A DNA stretch of 64,000 nucleotides from Pinguiococcus pyrenoidosus (GCA_019677205.1 JAAMXY010000040.1:310001-374000); one strand, 5' to 3'. Shown: positions 43,737 to 55,390, counted from the stretch's first letter. Made by a program: numbers and translations. The notes: generated from the letters alone by a model not told the origin.

Positions 43737-46574
43737 TTACCATCTGTCTGGCACCCCGTACACGACGGGGGCAGCGCCTGTCAAGTGACGAAGTTTGCAG
43801 CCGTCCCGTGCCCTCGCCGCCGCAGCAATGATGCTCGCCGGACCGGTGACGTCTCCAGCATCAGGCTGCGAAGCCTCTTCCAAGGCCAAACCGTCTATGA
43901 GCCGGACGGTGAACCCGTCAATGTCTTTATCTGTCACGTCCCACAGGCACGCAGTCACGCACGAGCTTCCGGCGATGAGGTAGTGAAGCAGAAGAGCATC
44001 CGGCTCGAAGCGTCCCTCGTGCCGAACAGCTCCGCTGGAACACCCGATCAGCAAGGCGCATGCGCAGCGCCTGAGCTTGGCGAAGAGACGTCGCTCGGAA
44101 AGAGGCTCTCCGGCACCGTGACCGCTGTACAAGAGCAAGTCACACTCGTCGAGGATGGGGAACAGAGTCTCGGACTTTGCTGATCCGCCGCAAGTTGCCT
44201 CATTCGGCCCAATGCTGCCGCTCCATCCTGGCCCCGGATCGTTCCACCTTGCCGTGCGCTGTGCGTCGAAGTCGAACGCAGTCGTGGGCGCATCGATGCG
44301 CCCGTACTTTGACCGCAGTCTGCTAAGAAGCGTGGCCATTCTCTTGCCCGTGTTGGGCAGGTTCCCTTCCCAGTCCGCAATGACGTGGCCCCGTAGGCAG
44401 CCGAAGGCAGTCCGCGTCGGATCCTGCTGCCGTCGCAGAGCGATGGCGGCCCGGCGGCTCTCGCCCTTCGCGAGTAGATGTTGGACGAAGTCGAGGTGCG
44501 GCACACGGGATATTCTACACCTCGCCTTGCTCCGGAGGCAAGGCAGCGATTCGATGGGGAGGTTTGCCAAATCCTTGCAAAGGGTCAGCACGATCCACTC
44601 GGACGCCTCCACGTCCGGGACCACGCGGCAAAAGACCTCGTCGGCCTCCTTGAGCCAGAAGCCGATGGCCTCGTCGATCTCCTCCCGCTCCTCCCACCAC
44701 TTGCGCTTGCTCGCGTTGCCCTCCTCTGACAACTGCGCCTTGTTCCTGCTCCGAATCTCGTCAAACTCATCGAGAAGATCCGCAAATTCCGGAGAGTAGA
44801 CCGCCGTCGTCGACGGCGCCCGATCTCTTTGGAGCTTCGTGCAGATGAGATGAGCCTTCTCCGTGAACACAAGGCAGACGTGCACCAAATCGGCTGGCAA
44901 CCCCTGAACCATCGCTTGAAGCACATCCACGGACCACGGATAGGAGAAGCTTGACTCCGCATTTGCGGCGTGCGAATCCAGGTGATGAAGTCGGAGACGG
45001 CGGGCGGCCGTCACGCCAACAGCGCCTTGCACCGACGCGGCAACGGACCACTCATGCTCCGGCTCTGGAGACGCGGCATCCGCCGGATCCTGACGAAACA
45101 TCGCCGTCAAGCGCGTCCGCAAAATCTGTGCAGAAAGGAGAGGAGCGCCATCTCGGCACAATCGAAGGGCTCGGCTGCAGATGTTCAAAAAGTCTTCCAC
45201 GCACAGCTGCTCTTCGATCAGCAGGCGCGACGATCGCTTCGCACGTTTCTTCACCATTGCCAACGCTTCCTTGGCCACTCCGACGGCGTCGTCGATCTGC
45301 TTCCGTTGCAGGATCTTCGCGCAGAGCCCCTCCAAGTGGCGAAGGGACGTGTCCTCGGCCTGTGCGGGCCTCAAGAACTCGGGACTGCCACCGCCCGAGG
45401 GGCAGTAGTCGACGATCCGCTGCAGCGCTTCGGCGGCGGGACACGAGCCGAAGCCGAGCCCGAGGCCGAGGTCGAGAAAGTTGTCGTGGGCGACCTTGTA
45501 CGCCAAGAAGTACATGACGTAGGCTGGCACGGCGCTGACAACCTTCTGGTGCTGAATTGCCTTTCCGCAGAGCATCAGGAGCTGAAACATCGTCGTCGGG
45601 AGTTCGTTGCCATCTAGTCCGGTGCGACCGAACGCGTCAGTGAGCTTCTCAAGATTCTCAGCTTCCAGGCTCAGAAGCGTCTCGCAGACGCTCTCGTCCA
45701 TGGGATTCGCTTGATTCGCCGGCCTCTCGCGAAGCTGCTGCGCCAGTTCCGCTGCGATCTCGAGCCGATCCCTCGCAACGGAGAGCGCAAGACGGTATCG
45801 TACCGCCGTGTCGCCCTTCGCTCGAGCCCCGAGGGCCGCGAACACGCTGATCGCGTGGCGTCCGTATGCATCAGCCTCGCGGGGAAAGCCCCCTCTCGCG
45901 CAAGACACGGCGAGTTGCAGGAGCACCCGCGCCAGCAGCTGCATCCAAAACACACTTGGCGCGCCTCCGCTCACGGCTGCCTTGCACTGTGCGAGCGCCC
46001 GCTGCAGTCGCGCCCCTGCCAGCTCTGCGTCGCCACGACACTGCTCGTTTTGCACTTGGCTCAAGAGAAACGCAGCCACCGGCTCCAAAACCTCTGCCGG
46101 CGCCTCTCGCGCGTGGATGTTCACGATGCTTAAGAGCATCGCCGCCACTTTCTGGCCTCCGCGCGTCACCTGAGGAAGCAGAGCAGAAGCGCCGTCTTCC
46201 CCAAGGAGTCGCCTGCGGTGTTCGTGGCTGTACCAAAGCTTGAGGTGGCTCTTCTCCAGATGGGCGGCAACTTCGTGCATGGGCCGCTTCAGCAGCGCGT
46301 GCACCACAAACACCAAGACTTGGAGGGTTCGCTTCCAGATCTCTTCCATCTCCTGCGCGTCTTCCTTGACATCTGAGAAGCGCACGTGACGCGTGAGCAG
46401 AGCCAGATTCGTCCATGGGATGGAAAAAGGCTGAGAAAGCCCTTTTCGCAAGTATGGTGCCGCAAGAAAGACACATCAAGACGCCGTACCATTTGGATCC
46501 GCGTACACTTCGTTCACCATCCGCAGGAGCTCCGCTCCGCGCACTTTATCCAGACGCTTCAGCCTCTGAAGCAT
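43737..46574 (-). CDS. Separase (cohesin-cleaving cysteine protease)
   Basis: Separase cuts the cohesin kleisin to start anaphase. Two exons, 46574-46490 and 46441-43737, joined across a 48-nt intron, 929 aa. The C-terminal C50 protease is clear: catalytic His in LLLYSGHGAGE, catalytic Cys in ALLIGCSSGAV, then HYLIAGSSCVTACLWDVTD, KDIDGFTVRLIDG and GAAPVVYGVP. The upstream 650 residues are helical and poorly conserved, as expected. The protein is small for the family: yeast and human are 1630-2120 aa. An additional 5' exon cannot be excluded, but the first exon begins at an ATG with E2F-like sites upstream. Confidence 0.93.
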
Positions 46575-47064
46575 CTTGGGCAGCGCGCACAGAGACCCAC
46601 GAAAACAAAACGGCAGATCAGCGGAGGAGAGACGCAAAAAAAAAGAGCGCCAAAACGCAAAAGTCGCTGCGGAGTGCAGCACATTTCAACGATCACATCC
46701 TTGGCCCAATCACTATCGTCCATTTCTCCCGCGCTTTTTCTGTCGAGCTATCCAAGAGGAGTTTCGGGAAACCAGCTGTATTACGGATGAATGAGAAGCG
46801 TTCCTGCACTCCCGGCCATCCTATGCGCCTATGCGGAAAAAGAACTTCTCCCGCCAAAATTTGTGCCGCCACCATTGGACTGATGGCGCTGATATGACCA
46901 ATCGCAGCGTCCCTAGCAGCTTCAAAGACGAAAATCCAGAACCCATCCTCGCATGCAATGCGCGAACAAGGACGGCGCAGACAGCAAACTTCAAGCACCA
47001 GTCTGTGTTGGGCGTCACCGAAGTTTGCCGCGTTTCGCCGCCCTCCGGCCCGCTGTGGCCGGCC
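46575..47064. promoter_or_regulatory. Head-to-head region separase/PEX11 with E2F-like sites
   Basis: GCGCCAAAA at 46647-46655, TTTCTCCCGCGC at about 46723-46734 and CCCGCCAAAA at 46850-46859 resemble E2F/DP sites. CCAAT boxes occur at about 46706 and 46897. Confidence 0.55.
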
Positions 47065-48235
47065 ATGGAGGGCCTCTCCGCGCCGCCCAAGTGGCTGAAG
47101 TTCGTGGACGATCCGGTGAGTGCACTTTGGGCCTCTAAGGGGCCGTCGGAGGCGCTCACGCACGTATGCCCTAGGCGCCCAAGCCCACACAACCCGTGAT
47201 TAGCGACCTCGTGCGCACCTGCCAGTCACTCTCAGGCGCGGACAAGTTCGTCAAGACCTTCGGTACGCAGCACAAGTGTACGCTGCGCTGCTTGGTGCGC
47301 CTTTGACGCGGTCTCGTAGGCTACGCCACCGGCTTGCTGGCCTGTGCGTTGCAAGGCTCTTCCAAAGCACCGGCCAAGGATGGCGTCGTCGAAGCGCTTC
47401 GGAAGATATGCGGAGACGTGAGGCTCGCACGCATGGTTTACCGCTTCAACGGGACTGCGAACGCGCTGGAAGCGTACCAAAAGGGCAGCTGGGCAGAGGA
47501 GGACGACGAGGTTGGTATTTTACACACACTCTCTCCCACACACAAACAAACAAACAAGTAAACAAGTAAACAAACAAACAAACAAACACACAAGTGGCTT
47601 GACCTACTGTTCAAACGTCTCAATGCTGCCTTCGCTGCTTCGCAGGACAGCACCAGACAACTCGTGAAGCTCCAAGCTCTTAGCATGCTGGGGTACCATC
47701 CGCTGGAAGTGGTGTACTGGGCTGCGTACGTCGCGCCGCAGATCTTCCGGCTGGGGAACCACGAGTGCCAGCACAAACGCGTGGCGAAAGTGGGCGCCAT
47801 GTCGCGCTGGTTCTGGACGCTCTACGTCGTGCTTGACATCTGCATCACCATGCAGCGCCTGAACAAGCTGCGGCGTCGGCTTCGGGACTCCCTCTACGCC
47901 ACCTCCTGTGGCGCCAACGCGCTTGCGAAGCGGCAAGCGATGAGGCGCAAGGAGCGGCTCCTGGTCCTGCAGCTTTGGCGGGATGTGCTGTACCTGCCGA
48001 ACGCGATCCATCGGTCTTTCCCAAAAGGTAGCGCTTCGCTTTTGCTGGTTGTGAGGTTGCTTCAGCGTCGGAAGGCCGACGGACGCCGGAAATCCCCGTC
48101 GATGAGAAGCTGATCTCATCTCACCATTTCGCCCTCCTAGGACTCCTTCCAGAAAGCTGTGTGCAGCTCTTCGGACTCGCGGAGTCAGTCGTGGGACTCG
48201 TGCAAGCTTGGCCGCAGGCAGGCACGCCCGCCTGA
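47065..48235 (+). CDS. Peroxisomal membrane elongation factor PEX11
   Basis: PEX11 proteins bend and elongate peroxisomes before division. Five exons: 47065-47115, 47175-47262, 47320-47510, 47646-48027 and 48141-48235; phases close, 268 aa. Matches include DKFVKTFGYATGLLACAL, the central LQALSMLGYHPLEVVYWAAY (PEX11 YYPLE region), a WFWTLYVVLDICITM segment and the C-terminal GLLPESCVQLFGLAESVVGL. The third intron starts GTTGGT, a weak donor, and carries a CAAA microsatellite. The N-terminal exon MEGLSAPPKWLKFVDDP is short but its frame joins cleanly. Confidence 0.87.
47523..47594. repeat. (CAAA)n-type microsatellite in PEX11 intron 3
   Basis: Runs of ACAAACAAACAA interrupted by AGTAAACAAGTAAAC lie inside the intron between 47511 and 47645. 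Confidence 0.92.
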
Positions 48236-48462
48236 GCCCTTTGGTCGCATCGAATGAAGTCGGGTTGGGAGCTAGCTGTGCGAAGAGAGCGTCTTCACAC
48301 GAGGGGATCGTGGACATAGGTTCCAGCAACACCATGCCTCGGCGTCACTCGCTGACTAAGAAGAGGGCCGCTTGCTGAGCCTCGAAGTGAATCAAAAAAC
48401 CATACCGTGAGCGTGCATCCAGAACAAATCAACTACAATCAAGGAAACCGTGGCAGTGATTC

Positions 48463-50158
48463 TTAGTCTCTCTCAAAGCCCAGCCTCGTGCCATCCGGCA
48501 GCAGCAAATCCGGATCTCCCTCGTGCCTCGCCAGCATCTCCTCCTCCTCCAGCGTGATCGCCTCCAGCTCATCCCGGACCGCCTTCGCAAGCCGAGCGAC
48601 CTGTCGCCGGGCGAGAGTCGGGTTTGCGAGGCACATGCGTCGGCGCGATCGTGCAGCGCCCTACCTGCGTCCCCCGCTTGGCGCTGACGGGAAAAATCTG
48701 CGGCAGATCGGCAATCTCGTCCGCGCCCTGGACCTTCAGCATCTCCTTGATCCCCCTTCGCAGCTCCTCCAGGCCCGATTCATAGCCTAGACCACATTCC
48801 TGTTAGGGCGGCGCAGGGCGGCGCCATTCGCATCGCTGCGTCGGCAGAGCCGGGAATCGGAAGCCGGGACATACCGTCGACATCTATTTTGTTGGCCACG
48901 ATCATGCACCGCTTGCCCAGCAAGGATGGGCTGTACTGACGAAGCTCGTGTCTCAGGAGCTGAAACTGGGCTGACGGAGGCGGCACCTCCGAGGCCTCGG
49001 CTGGCAACGTCTCGAACTCATGGTACGTGGAGACGTCAATGACGTAGAGCAGAAGCCGGGTGCGCTCGATATGCCGGAGAAAGCTGTGACCCATGCCTCG
49101 GTTCTCGGAAGCGCCTCCAATCAAGCCAGGAATGTCCGCAATGGTGTAGGCTTCTCCGTCTCGGTATCTGCACATTCCCATCAGCTCGAAAGGCTTCAGC
49201 CCCTGCGACTTCCCGGTGGGCGACTCACATGACTGTGCCGATGTTGGGGTGGATGGTGGTGAATGGGTAGCTCGCGATCGCCGGCTTCGCGTTGCTGAGA
49301 CACTTGAGCAAGCTGCTCTTGCCAGCGTTCGGGAAGCCCACGAGCCCGACGTCCGCAATGCTCTTGAGCTCCAAATCCAGAAAGGCCACGCTGCCGCGAG
49401 ACCTAAGAGCCTCACCTCAGCTAGGGAGCGATGTGCACGAGGCGGGCCTGTCTGCCTCACCCGGGACTCTTGTGATTCCGCAGACTCTTCCCCCGTCTCC
49501 CACCAGACTCGATGTCATTGCCCAGACCGCCTCTCCCACCGCGAGCCACGCAGATGGCCGCGTGGTGGGAGTCGAGGTCACCGGCCTCGGAGTACTCCTT
49601 GTCGAAGTCTCCCCAGTCATTCGGCCTCAGCGACACCTTCCGTACCACCGTACCTGCGAAGCAGGCTGCCTTAGCTATGCGTCAAAGAGGCACTGCATGG
49701 AGGCACGTACCCAAGGGCACTTTCACCACGGTGGCTCGACCATTGCGGCCATGCATCTGACTCGATCCTCCATGGTCTCCATCCTCCGCTTTGAAGTGTC
49801 TGGCGGAAACGCTCAGGTCATAGGTTTGCCTGTCGGCCACCAAGAAGACGTCGCCTCCGACGCCTAGCGAGCAGCGATGACACATGGCAGCTTTCGGTGA
49901 GTGCTGTGGCTCATCGACTTCGCCGTATCTTTGTGAGTGCACCTCCATTGCCCCCACAAGGGCGCTTGCGTCCTGCGCCGAAATTCTGTTTGCCAAAGAA
50001 CAAGAAGATTCGACATGAACTTCACTTTGGAAGCTGAAGGAGGCCGCAGCAAGAAGGAAGGGACGAACGTCGAAGGCGATGCACCCGTCTCCACCTCTGC
50101 CGCCCTCCACGCGCAGGCGGACGCGATCTATGAACCTGTGGATTAGGCCACTTAGCAT
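48463..50158 (-). CDS. Obg/CgtA-family GTPase
   Basis: Obg GTPases help assemble the large ribosomal subunit in bacteria and organelles. Eight exons: 50158-50069, 49985-49943, 49863-49711, 49653-49461, 49402-49229, 49167-48875, 48786-48665 and 48600-48463; all phases close, 401 aa. The Gly-rich Obg domain shows [50 protein letters not shown] and [12 protein letters not shown] domain: G1 [16 protein letters not shown]3 [12 protein letters not shown]4 [10 protein letters not shown]5 FPVSAKRGT. The N-terminal lead is only about 12 residues and not a clear transit peptide, so mitochondrial or plastid location is open. Exon 2 is a 43-nt microexon. Confidence 0.92.
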
Positions 50159-50536
50159 GGTGCGCGAAGATCGCTTGGGCCTTGGCGCAGGAGCTGTGCA
50201 AGGGCATACCTGTACGCATCTCTTTTGCCAAAGTTCAGAAGCAAAGAGCGCTTCATTCGGCTGACAGTTGACTGAAGTCGCTCAGAAATTTGGCGGGAAA
50301 GCCGCGATCGTGACAGAACCGACATTGAGGCCTTTCATTATTTTTAAAAACGTTTAATGTTCATTCCATTGGTCCAAGCGGTCGCTTTTGGCGCAGTCTG
50401 TTTAAATTGCACCATATCTGGCTAATGCAATGCCAAAGAGGTCCCCAAACTCAAGTTTGATTTGATCTTTTTCCCGCCAAGCCAAGTCTGTCCGCTTCAA
50501 AAAGCCCCGTTTGGCGCATCTGGACGTCGGCTGAAC
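50159..50536. promoter_or_regulatory. Head-to-head promoter Obg/PAP with four E2F-like sites
   Basis: TTTGGCGGGAAA at 50289-50300 is a textbook E2F consensus. TTTTGGCGC occurs at about 50386-50394, TTTTTCCCGCCAA at about 50468-50480 and TTTGGCGC near 50510. An AT-rich patch at 50336-50366 and ATTGG near 50379 complete it. Confidence 0.65.
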
Positions 50537-53119
50537 ATGGCCGTTCCCAGCACCCCCACAAGGGACTTGAGACTCCCGGTGGAGGAAGTTTTGGACGGAG
50601 GGCTGCCAGACACGGAGGATCTGGCCTTCACGCGCTCCCTCAGTCACTATCTCAACCGCGAGGTGGGTGTCTGAAGGGTGCCGAAGCTGAAACTTGTGCG
50701 CAAAGAGGGCGTTTCAGCGCTCCACGCAGCTTCTGAGACAGCCTTCGGCTGGGACCACTACGTACCGGAGAGCACTTCACCGACCTCTGCACACAACGCG
50801 TGTTGAGAATGGCCCAACCGTAGATTTTTCAGCCAAGAAAGCCGGGATATCTTCGGGTGTGGGGCGGATATTCACAGTTTGCGACGTCCTAGGGCCTACT
50901 GGAGACCGAGGAAGGGCTGGAAGCACGGCGGCGGTGCGTGAGCGAGCTGTCGTCCACCTGCCACAAGTGGGTCGTCTCTGTCGCCGCGGCCAAGCTGGCC
51001 GCTTGGGCGCCCGAGTTGGCGACTCGTGCGCATGCGACGCCTCTCAAGGGCCGTCTGGAGGGCCTGGACCTGCCGGATGGAGGTGGCTGCAAGCTGTGCG
51101 CATTTGGCAGCTTTCGCCTGGGCGTTCATGCGCCGGATTCCGACGTGGATGTGCTGTGTGTGGCGCCGCGCCATGTTACGCGCGAGGATTTCTTCAGCAG
51201 CTTTGTTGGCGCGCTTCTCGGCAATCCCAAGGTCACGGAGGTGCTGCCGGTGCCGGAGGCCTACACGCCGGTGATCAAGTTCCGATTCGGCGGCGTGGCG
51301 GTGGACCTCCTTTTCGTCTCGCTGTGGCGGCATCGCATCCCGCCGGACTTCTCCCCGCTGGCTCCCGACGCACTGGCGCATCTTGACGAGAGGGGGGTGC
51401 GCTCGCTCAACGGTGCGAGAAACGCGGAGATGATCCTTGGCCTGGTGCCCAACCTAGGGAACTTTCAGATGGCGCTCCGAGCACTCAAGCATTGGGCGCG
51501 AGTTCGCGGGATCTACGGCAACGTCTACGGCTTCCTCGGGGGAATCAATCTCGCGATTCTCGTGGCCTTCGTGCAGCAGCGCTTCCCCGAGGCGGCGCCG
51601 TCCAAGATCGTGGCAAAGTTCTTTGAGATCTTCCGGATATGGCGCTGGCCGAACCCCGTGATGCTCACCATTCTCGCGGACAGTCCGACCTTCGGGGCGG
51701 AGCTGCTCGTGGCAGCTTCACCGGGGACGCGACAGGCCGCTGCCGTCGCGCAGGCAGCTGAGCATGTCGTCTGGAACCCAAAGGTGAACCCCCAGGACCG
51801 TGCGCACCTCATGCCCATCATCACGCCGGCGTATCCCGCGATGAACTCGGCGTACAACGTGGGCGAGGCGCAGCGGGCTCGGGTCGCGGCCGAGATCAAG
51901 CGAGGCATCCAGATCATCCGTAGGTTCTCCAAGTCGACAAGCAACGGGCCGGAGGAGCACAGAACTCACAAGGAGGGCATTGAGAATGGCGACCGGGCGG
52001 AAGTGATCATGTCCGGCGCGAAGCTGTGGGACGCGCTCTTCACGCCCGCGGACTTCTTCTATCAGTACGAGCACTACCTGCAGGTGCGAATATCGGCCGG
52101 CACGCGGCAGTCTCTGCAGCCGTGGCTGGCATGGTGCGAGAGCAAGCTGAGGTATCTCGTCCAAGCGTGCACGTCGCCACCGACATACTGCGCCCACCCA
52201 TATGCCAACTTGATCGAAGAGCAACCGCCCACGAGCGTTGGCGTCGCGACGAGCATGTTCATCGGCCTGACCTTTCAGGAGGGCACGACCTCCGTGGACT
52301 TCACCGCCGCGCTGCACGATTTCACGCAGAAAGTGAACGGCTGGGGCGGGCGAGCGCCGGATCACGACCTGATCTTGCAACCGCTGACCTCGAGTGAGTT
52401 GCCGGCCTACTGCTTCACGAAGGCCCCAAGGCATCGACTGTCTGACACCGTGATCAGTCAACCGAATGGCGGTATCGGCAGGCAGCGGCGCAACGGTGAA
52501 GGTCCGCATGACATGCCGCACGACGGCAACGGAAATGCCTCGCAAGCTGCCGCCACCGCTGCCTCGCAAGCTGCCGCCACCGCTGCCTCGCAAGGCGCGA
52601 GCGCTTTGAGTGAGGAAGACCATATGGCTGGCGCGGGAAATGGGGATCCCGCCAGCGGGTTGCCGATTCCACCGCCCGCGATGACGCCCGCTGCAGAGGA
52701 GGTGCCAACAGATGTTGATGAGCAAGGCAGCCTGCAGGAGCAAGGACAAAGCGCAACCCTTGGTGAGGCGGCTCAGCCCGGAGCAGCAGCGAAGATGCAA
52801 CCAGGCGAGGAACAAACAGCAGCGATCATAGACGAGGCAGAGAATAGAGATATAGGGCAGGGCCCTGCGAAAGACAACGGCACAAAGAAAGACCCCCAGC
52901 ATCCCAATGGAGACGCGACGGGAGCAGACCAGAGCCAGAACCAGAACCAGAACCAGGTGCGTTTTCTTGAGCTCCCCCACAAATCTGGATTGCAAGCGGC
53001 GCGTTGCTCAGCCGTTCTTTGTCTTTCTGTAATTCTAGCTACAGCCTGCGAGTGCGCAGGCACGGCCGAAGCCGTACAGCTACGCCGACATTTTGAAGAA
53101 AGGTCGCATGCGACGATAG
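50537..53119 (+). CDS. Nuclear poly(A) polymerase
   Basis: Adds poly(A) tails to cleaved pre-mRNAs. Three exons: 50537-50662, 50893-52956 and 53045-53119; phases close, 754 aa. The first exon carries RDLRLPVEEVLDGGLPDTED. The catalytic domain has GSFRLGVHAPDSDVDVLCVA (GS motif and two metal-binding Asp) and the third Asp in VAVDLLFVSL. The central domain has NFQMALRALKHWARVRGIYG and NVYGFLGGINLAILVAF. The RNA-binding domain includes MPIITPAYPAMNSAYNV and FFYQYEHYLQVRISAG. The C-terminal tail (about 530-754) is low-complexity, with a repeated SQAAATAA unit and NQ-rich end, closing with a basic KPYSYADILKKGRMRR that could act as an NLS. Confidence 0.96.
52536..52600 (+). repeat. 24-bp coding tandem repeat in PAP tail
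   Basis: About two and a half copies of a 24-nt unit encoding ASQAAATA lie in the low-complexity C-terminal part of the poly(A) polymerase. Frame is kept. Confidence 0.9.
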
Positions 53120-53249
53120 GCTGCGATGGATCCGATACGGCCAGAAATGACGAACACGCAGAGCTGGGGTTGAGAACCTCTCTCGTGGCGCCACGGACGT
53201 CTGGCAGGCCACAAACCATATCCCATCCCTATGAGAACGCTGTGAAGCT

Positions 53250-53311
53250 TTCTGAGGCCTTTTGAGACCTTCTGAGGCCTTTTTAGACCTTCTGAGGCCT
53301 TAGGAGGCCAA
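53250..53311. repeat. 20-bp direct repeats in the PAP/SGF29 tail-to-tail gap
   Basis: Repeats of the type TTCTGAGGCCTTTTGAGACC, two and a half copies, lie between the facing 3' ends. Confidence 0.85.
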
Positions 53312-53356
53312 GTTGCGCGACTCGGCAGGACCGATGATATCGAATCATGGCAGCGT

Positions 53357-54166
53357 TCACGAGTTGGCCAGCGGGATGACGTACTGCAGCGGCACTTGCC
53401 GCAGCGGCGTGACGCCGGTCTCGTCCGCATCATCGTGGAAGTGCACGGAGCAGATGCTATTGGTGGTGCTCTGCCCTCCTCGGCGAGGCATCGCCGCGAC
53501 GACGCAGGGGTAGAAGGACGTCGTGTCGGGGTACACGGCGAGCGCGTCGTCTCCCTTCTGCAAGCGCTCGGAGACCCCTTGGCGCAGGACGTGCACCTGC
53601 GCCTCCGACAGCATGAAGCGCTTTTCCTTGTCCTCGATGTCGCACACGTGGTAGAAGCCCGTCTCCGCGCGGTAGTCCAGCACCTTTCCCAAGATCCACT
53701 GGTCTTCCAAAGGATCGACCATCATCGCGACTTCGTCGCCTTTCGCTGCCGTTCCCACGTCGAATTCGCCGCTCTGTCTCAGCTGCTCCTCAAAGGCCCC
53801 CAGCTGCTCGTCCAAGCGAGAGATGAACGAGTCCAGCAGGTCACAGGTCTGCATGGCAATCAGGCGCTTTTCGCGCGTGCAGCCCAGAGCTTCTTTTCGC
53901 TTCTCTTCCAGTTTGGCCAGCGCTTCTGGCTCTTCCACTGCTGCGCGCGCCTCGCCTCCATTGCTCACGCGGTGCAGAAGCTTTCCAGTGGTGTAGTCAT
54001 AGTACTTGCGCTCCAGAGCGCTGATCTCCACGAGCTTCTGCTCCACAGTTTGGTCCAGGTCGCGGATCAGACCCATGCCGCGCTCCAGCTCGAGCGGCAG
54101 CGTGCTCTGCGCCACCTCGATGAAGTCTTCCAGGCGCGTGCCATCCTCTGTGAAGCGGTGGGCCAT
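53357..54166 (-). CDS. SGF29-type Tudor protein with ING-like N-terminus
   Basis: SGF29 is the SAGA/ATAC subunit whose tandem Tudor domain reads H3K4me3. Single exon, 269 aa from the ATG at 54166. The C-terminal half matches SGF29: GDEVAMMVDPLEDQWILGKV, FYHVCDIEDKEKRFMLSEAQ, GDDALAVYPDTTSFYPCVVA, ending QYVIPLANS. The N-terminal 55 residues look like the ING dimerisation helix pair: RLEDFIEVAQSTLPLELERG, LIRDLDQTVEQKLVEISALE. Known SGF29 proteins have an N-terminal coiled coil, but the LPxELxRxxxLIRxLD pattern is the ING signature. The PHD finger of ING is absent. A coincidental coiled-coil match cannot be ruled out without a profile search. Confidence 0.82.
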   Translation of the reverse strand: MAHRFTEDGTRLEDFIEVAQSTLPLELERGMGLIRDLDQTVEQKLVEISALERKYYDYTTGKLLHRVSNGGEARAAVEEPEALAKLEEKRKEALGCTREKRLIAMQTCDLLDSFISRLDEQLGAFEEQLRQSGEFDVGTAAKGDEVAMMVDPLEDQWILGKVLDYRAETGFYHVCDIEDKEKRFMLSEAQVHVLRQGVSERLQKGDDALAVYPDTTSFYPCVVAAMPRRGGQSTTNSICSVHFHDDADETGVTPLRQVPLQYVIPLANS

Positions 54167-54487
54167 GGCTGTTTGAATTTGAATGCGAGGTTTTGGCGCC
54201 AAAAGGAGTGCCTGGGGACGGCGCCTCAAATCAGCTGATATTTTCAAAGTTTTGTATCTCGATGTTTCTACTAATATTTTGATGTGATCTCATGAATTCA
54301 ATTTCCTTATATATTTGAAATTACCACGAGTCAATATTCATTGGTCTATACTTCTGTTAAATGTATTAAAATTTGTGACTTTCGCAATTCATCCATAACA
54401 AAGCATGCATTGATCGACCAACGCAGCGTCTCTTGGGATCGTCGCTCTTTCCCGCGCAAATTCCGGACATCAGCGCCGCATCTCGCA
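54167..54487. promoter_or_regulatory. Head-to-head promoter SGF29/SCO1
   Basis: Perfect palindrome TTTTGGCGCCAAAA at 54191-54204 on the SGF29 side and TTTCCCGCGCAAA at 54448-54460 on the SCO1 side, both E2F-like. An AT-rich island at about 54241-54415 lies between them. Confidence 0.65.
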
Positions 54488-55390
54488 ATGTCTTCCACGC
54501 ACTTCAGCTTCAGGGCGCTCCGAAGTGTCAGGCGACTTGGCCGCCGACCGTTGACGCCGAGAAGACTGTTCTGCAAGGAGAGATCCTCCGCCACAACAGA
54601 GAGTCCAGCGAAGTCCAGCGAAGCGACGGCGGATTCCGCAGGCCGAGGCAGGAAGGTGGACATTCCGAAGACTTTGCCCGTCCAGCAAGTGTCTTTCAAG
54701 GCCCCCACGTGAGTGCGAGGCGGACGAAGCTGCCACCAAGTGACCCCATCTCAAGCGCCGCGCCACAGGTCCCCTATCACATGGCTGAGTTTGGGCATCA
54801 CGGCGCTCATGGGCGGCGGCCTGTACTGGTACTACCTCAGTGAGAAGGAGCGCCAGACCAGGAAGGCCGTTTCGCAGCAGAAGGTCATCGGGAAGGCCGC
54901 GCTGGGCGGACCATTCACGCTGGTGGAGATGAGCGGCCGGCCCGTGACGGACAAGGACTACCTGGGCAAGTACTTGTTGATCTACTTTGGCTTCAGCCGC
55001 TGCCCCGACATCTGCCCGTCCGAGCTCGTGAAGATGGGCGACGTTTTGGACCGCCTCGGCAAGGCGTCGGAGAAGATTCAGCCGCTGTACATCAGCGTGG
55101 ATCCGCAGCGCGACTCGCTGCTGCAGCTCAAGAAGTACGCGGCGGACTTTCACAGAAGAATCATGTTTCTCACGGGCACGCCGGACCAGTGCTTCGACAC
55201 GGCGAAAGTGTACCGAGTGTACCACAACAAAGCCGACGACGTGGACGAGGACAACTACCTCGTGGATCACAGCATCGTCATGTACTTCGTCGGGCCGGAC
55301 GGACAGTTCATCGACTTCTTCACGCAGTCCACCACCGCCGCGGACATTGTGAAGAGGATGAAAGGCCATGCGCCAGAACTATCACCGTAG
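54488..55390 (+). CDS. SCO1/SCO2 copper chaperone for cytochrome c oxidase
   Basis: Inner-membrane copper carrier that metallates the CuA site of COX2. Two exons, 54488-54708 and 54769-55390, phases closing, 280 aa. The N-terminus is a mitochondrial presequence rich in Arg and Ser (HFSFRALRSVRRLGRRPLTP). A single membrane helix follows (WLSLGITALMGGGLYWYYL). The thioredoxin-fold domain has GPFTLVEMSGRPVTDKDYLG, YFGFSRCPDICPSELVKM (copper-binding CxxxC) and the copper-ligand His in LVDHSIVMYFVGPDGQF. Its stop runs into a purine-rich tract. Confidence 0.97.
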
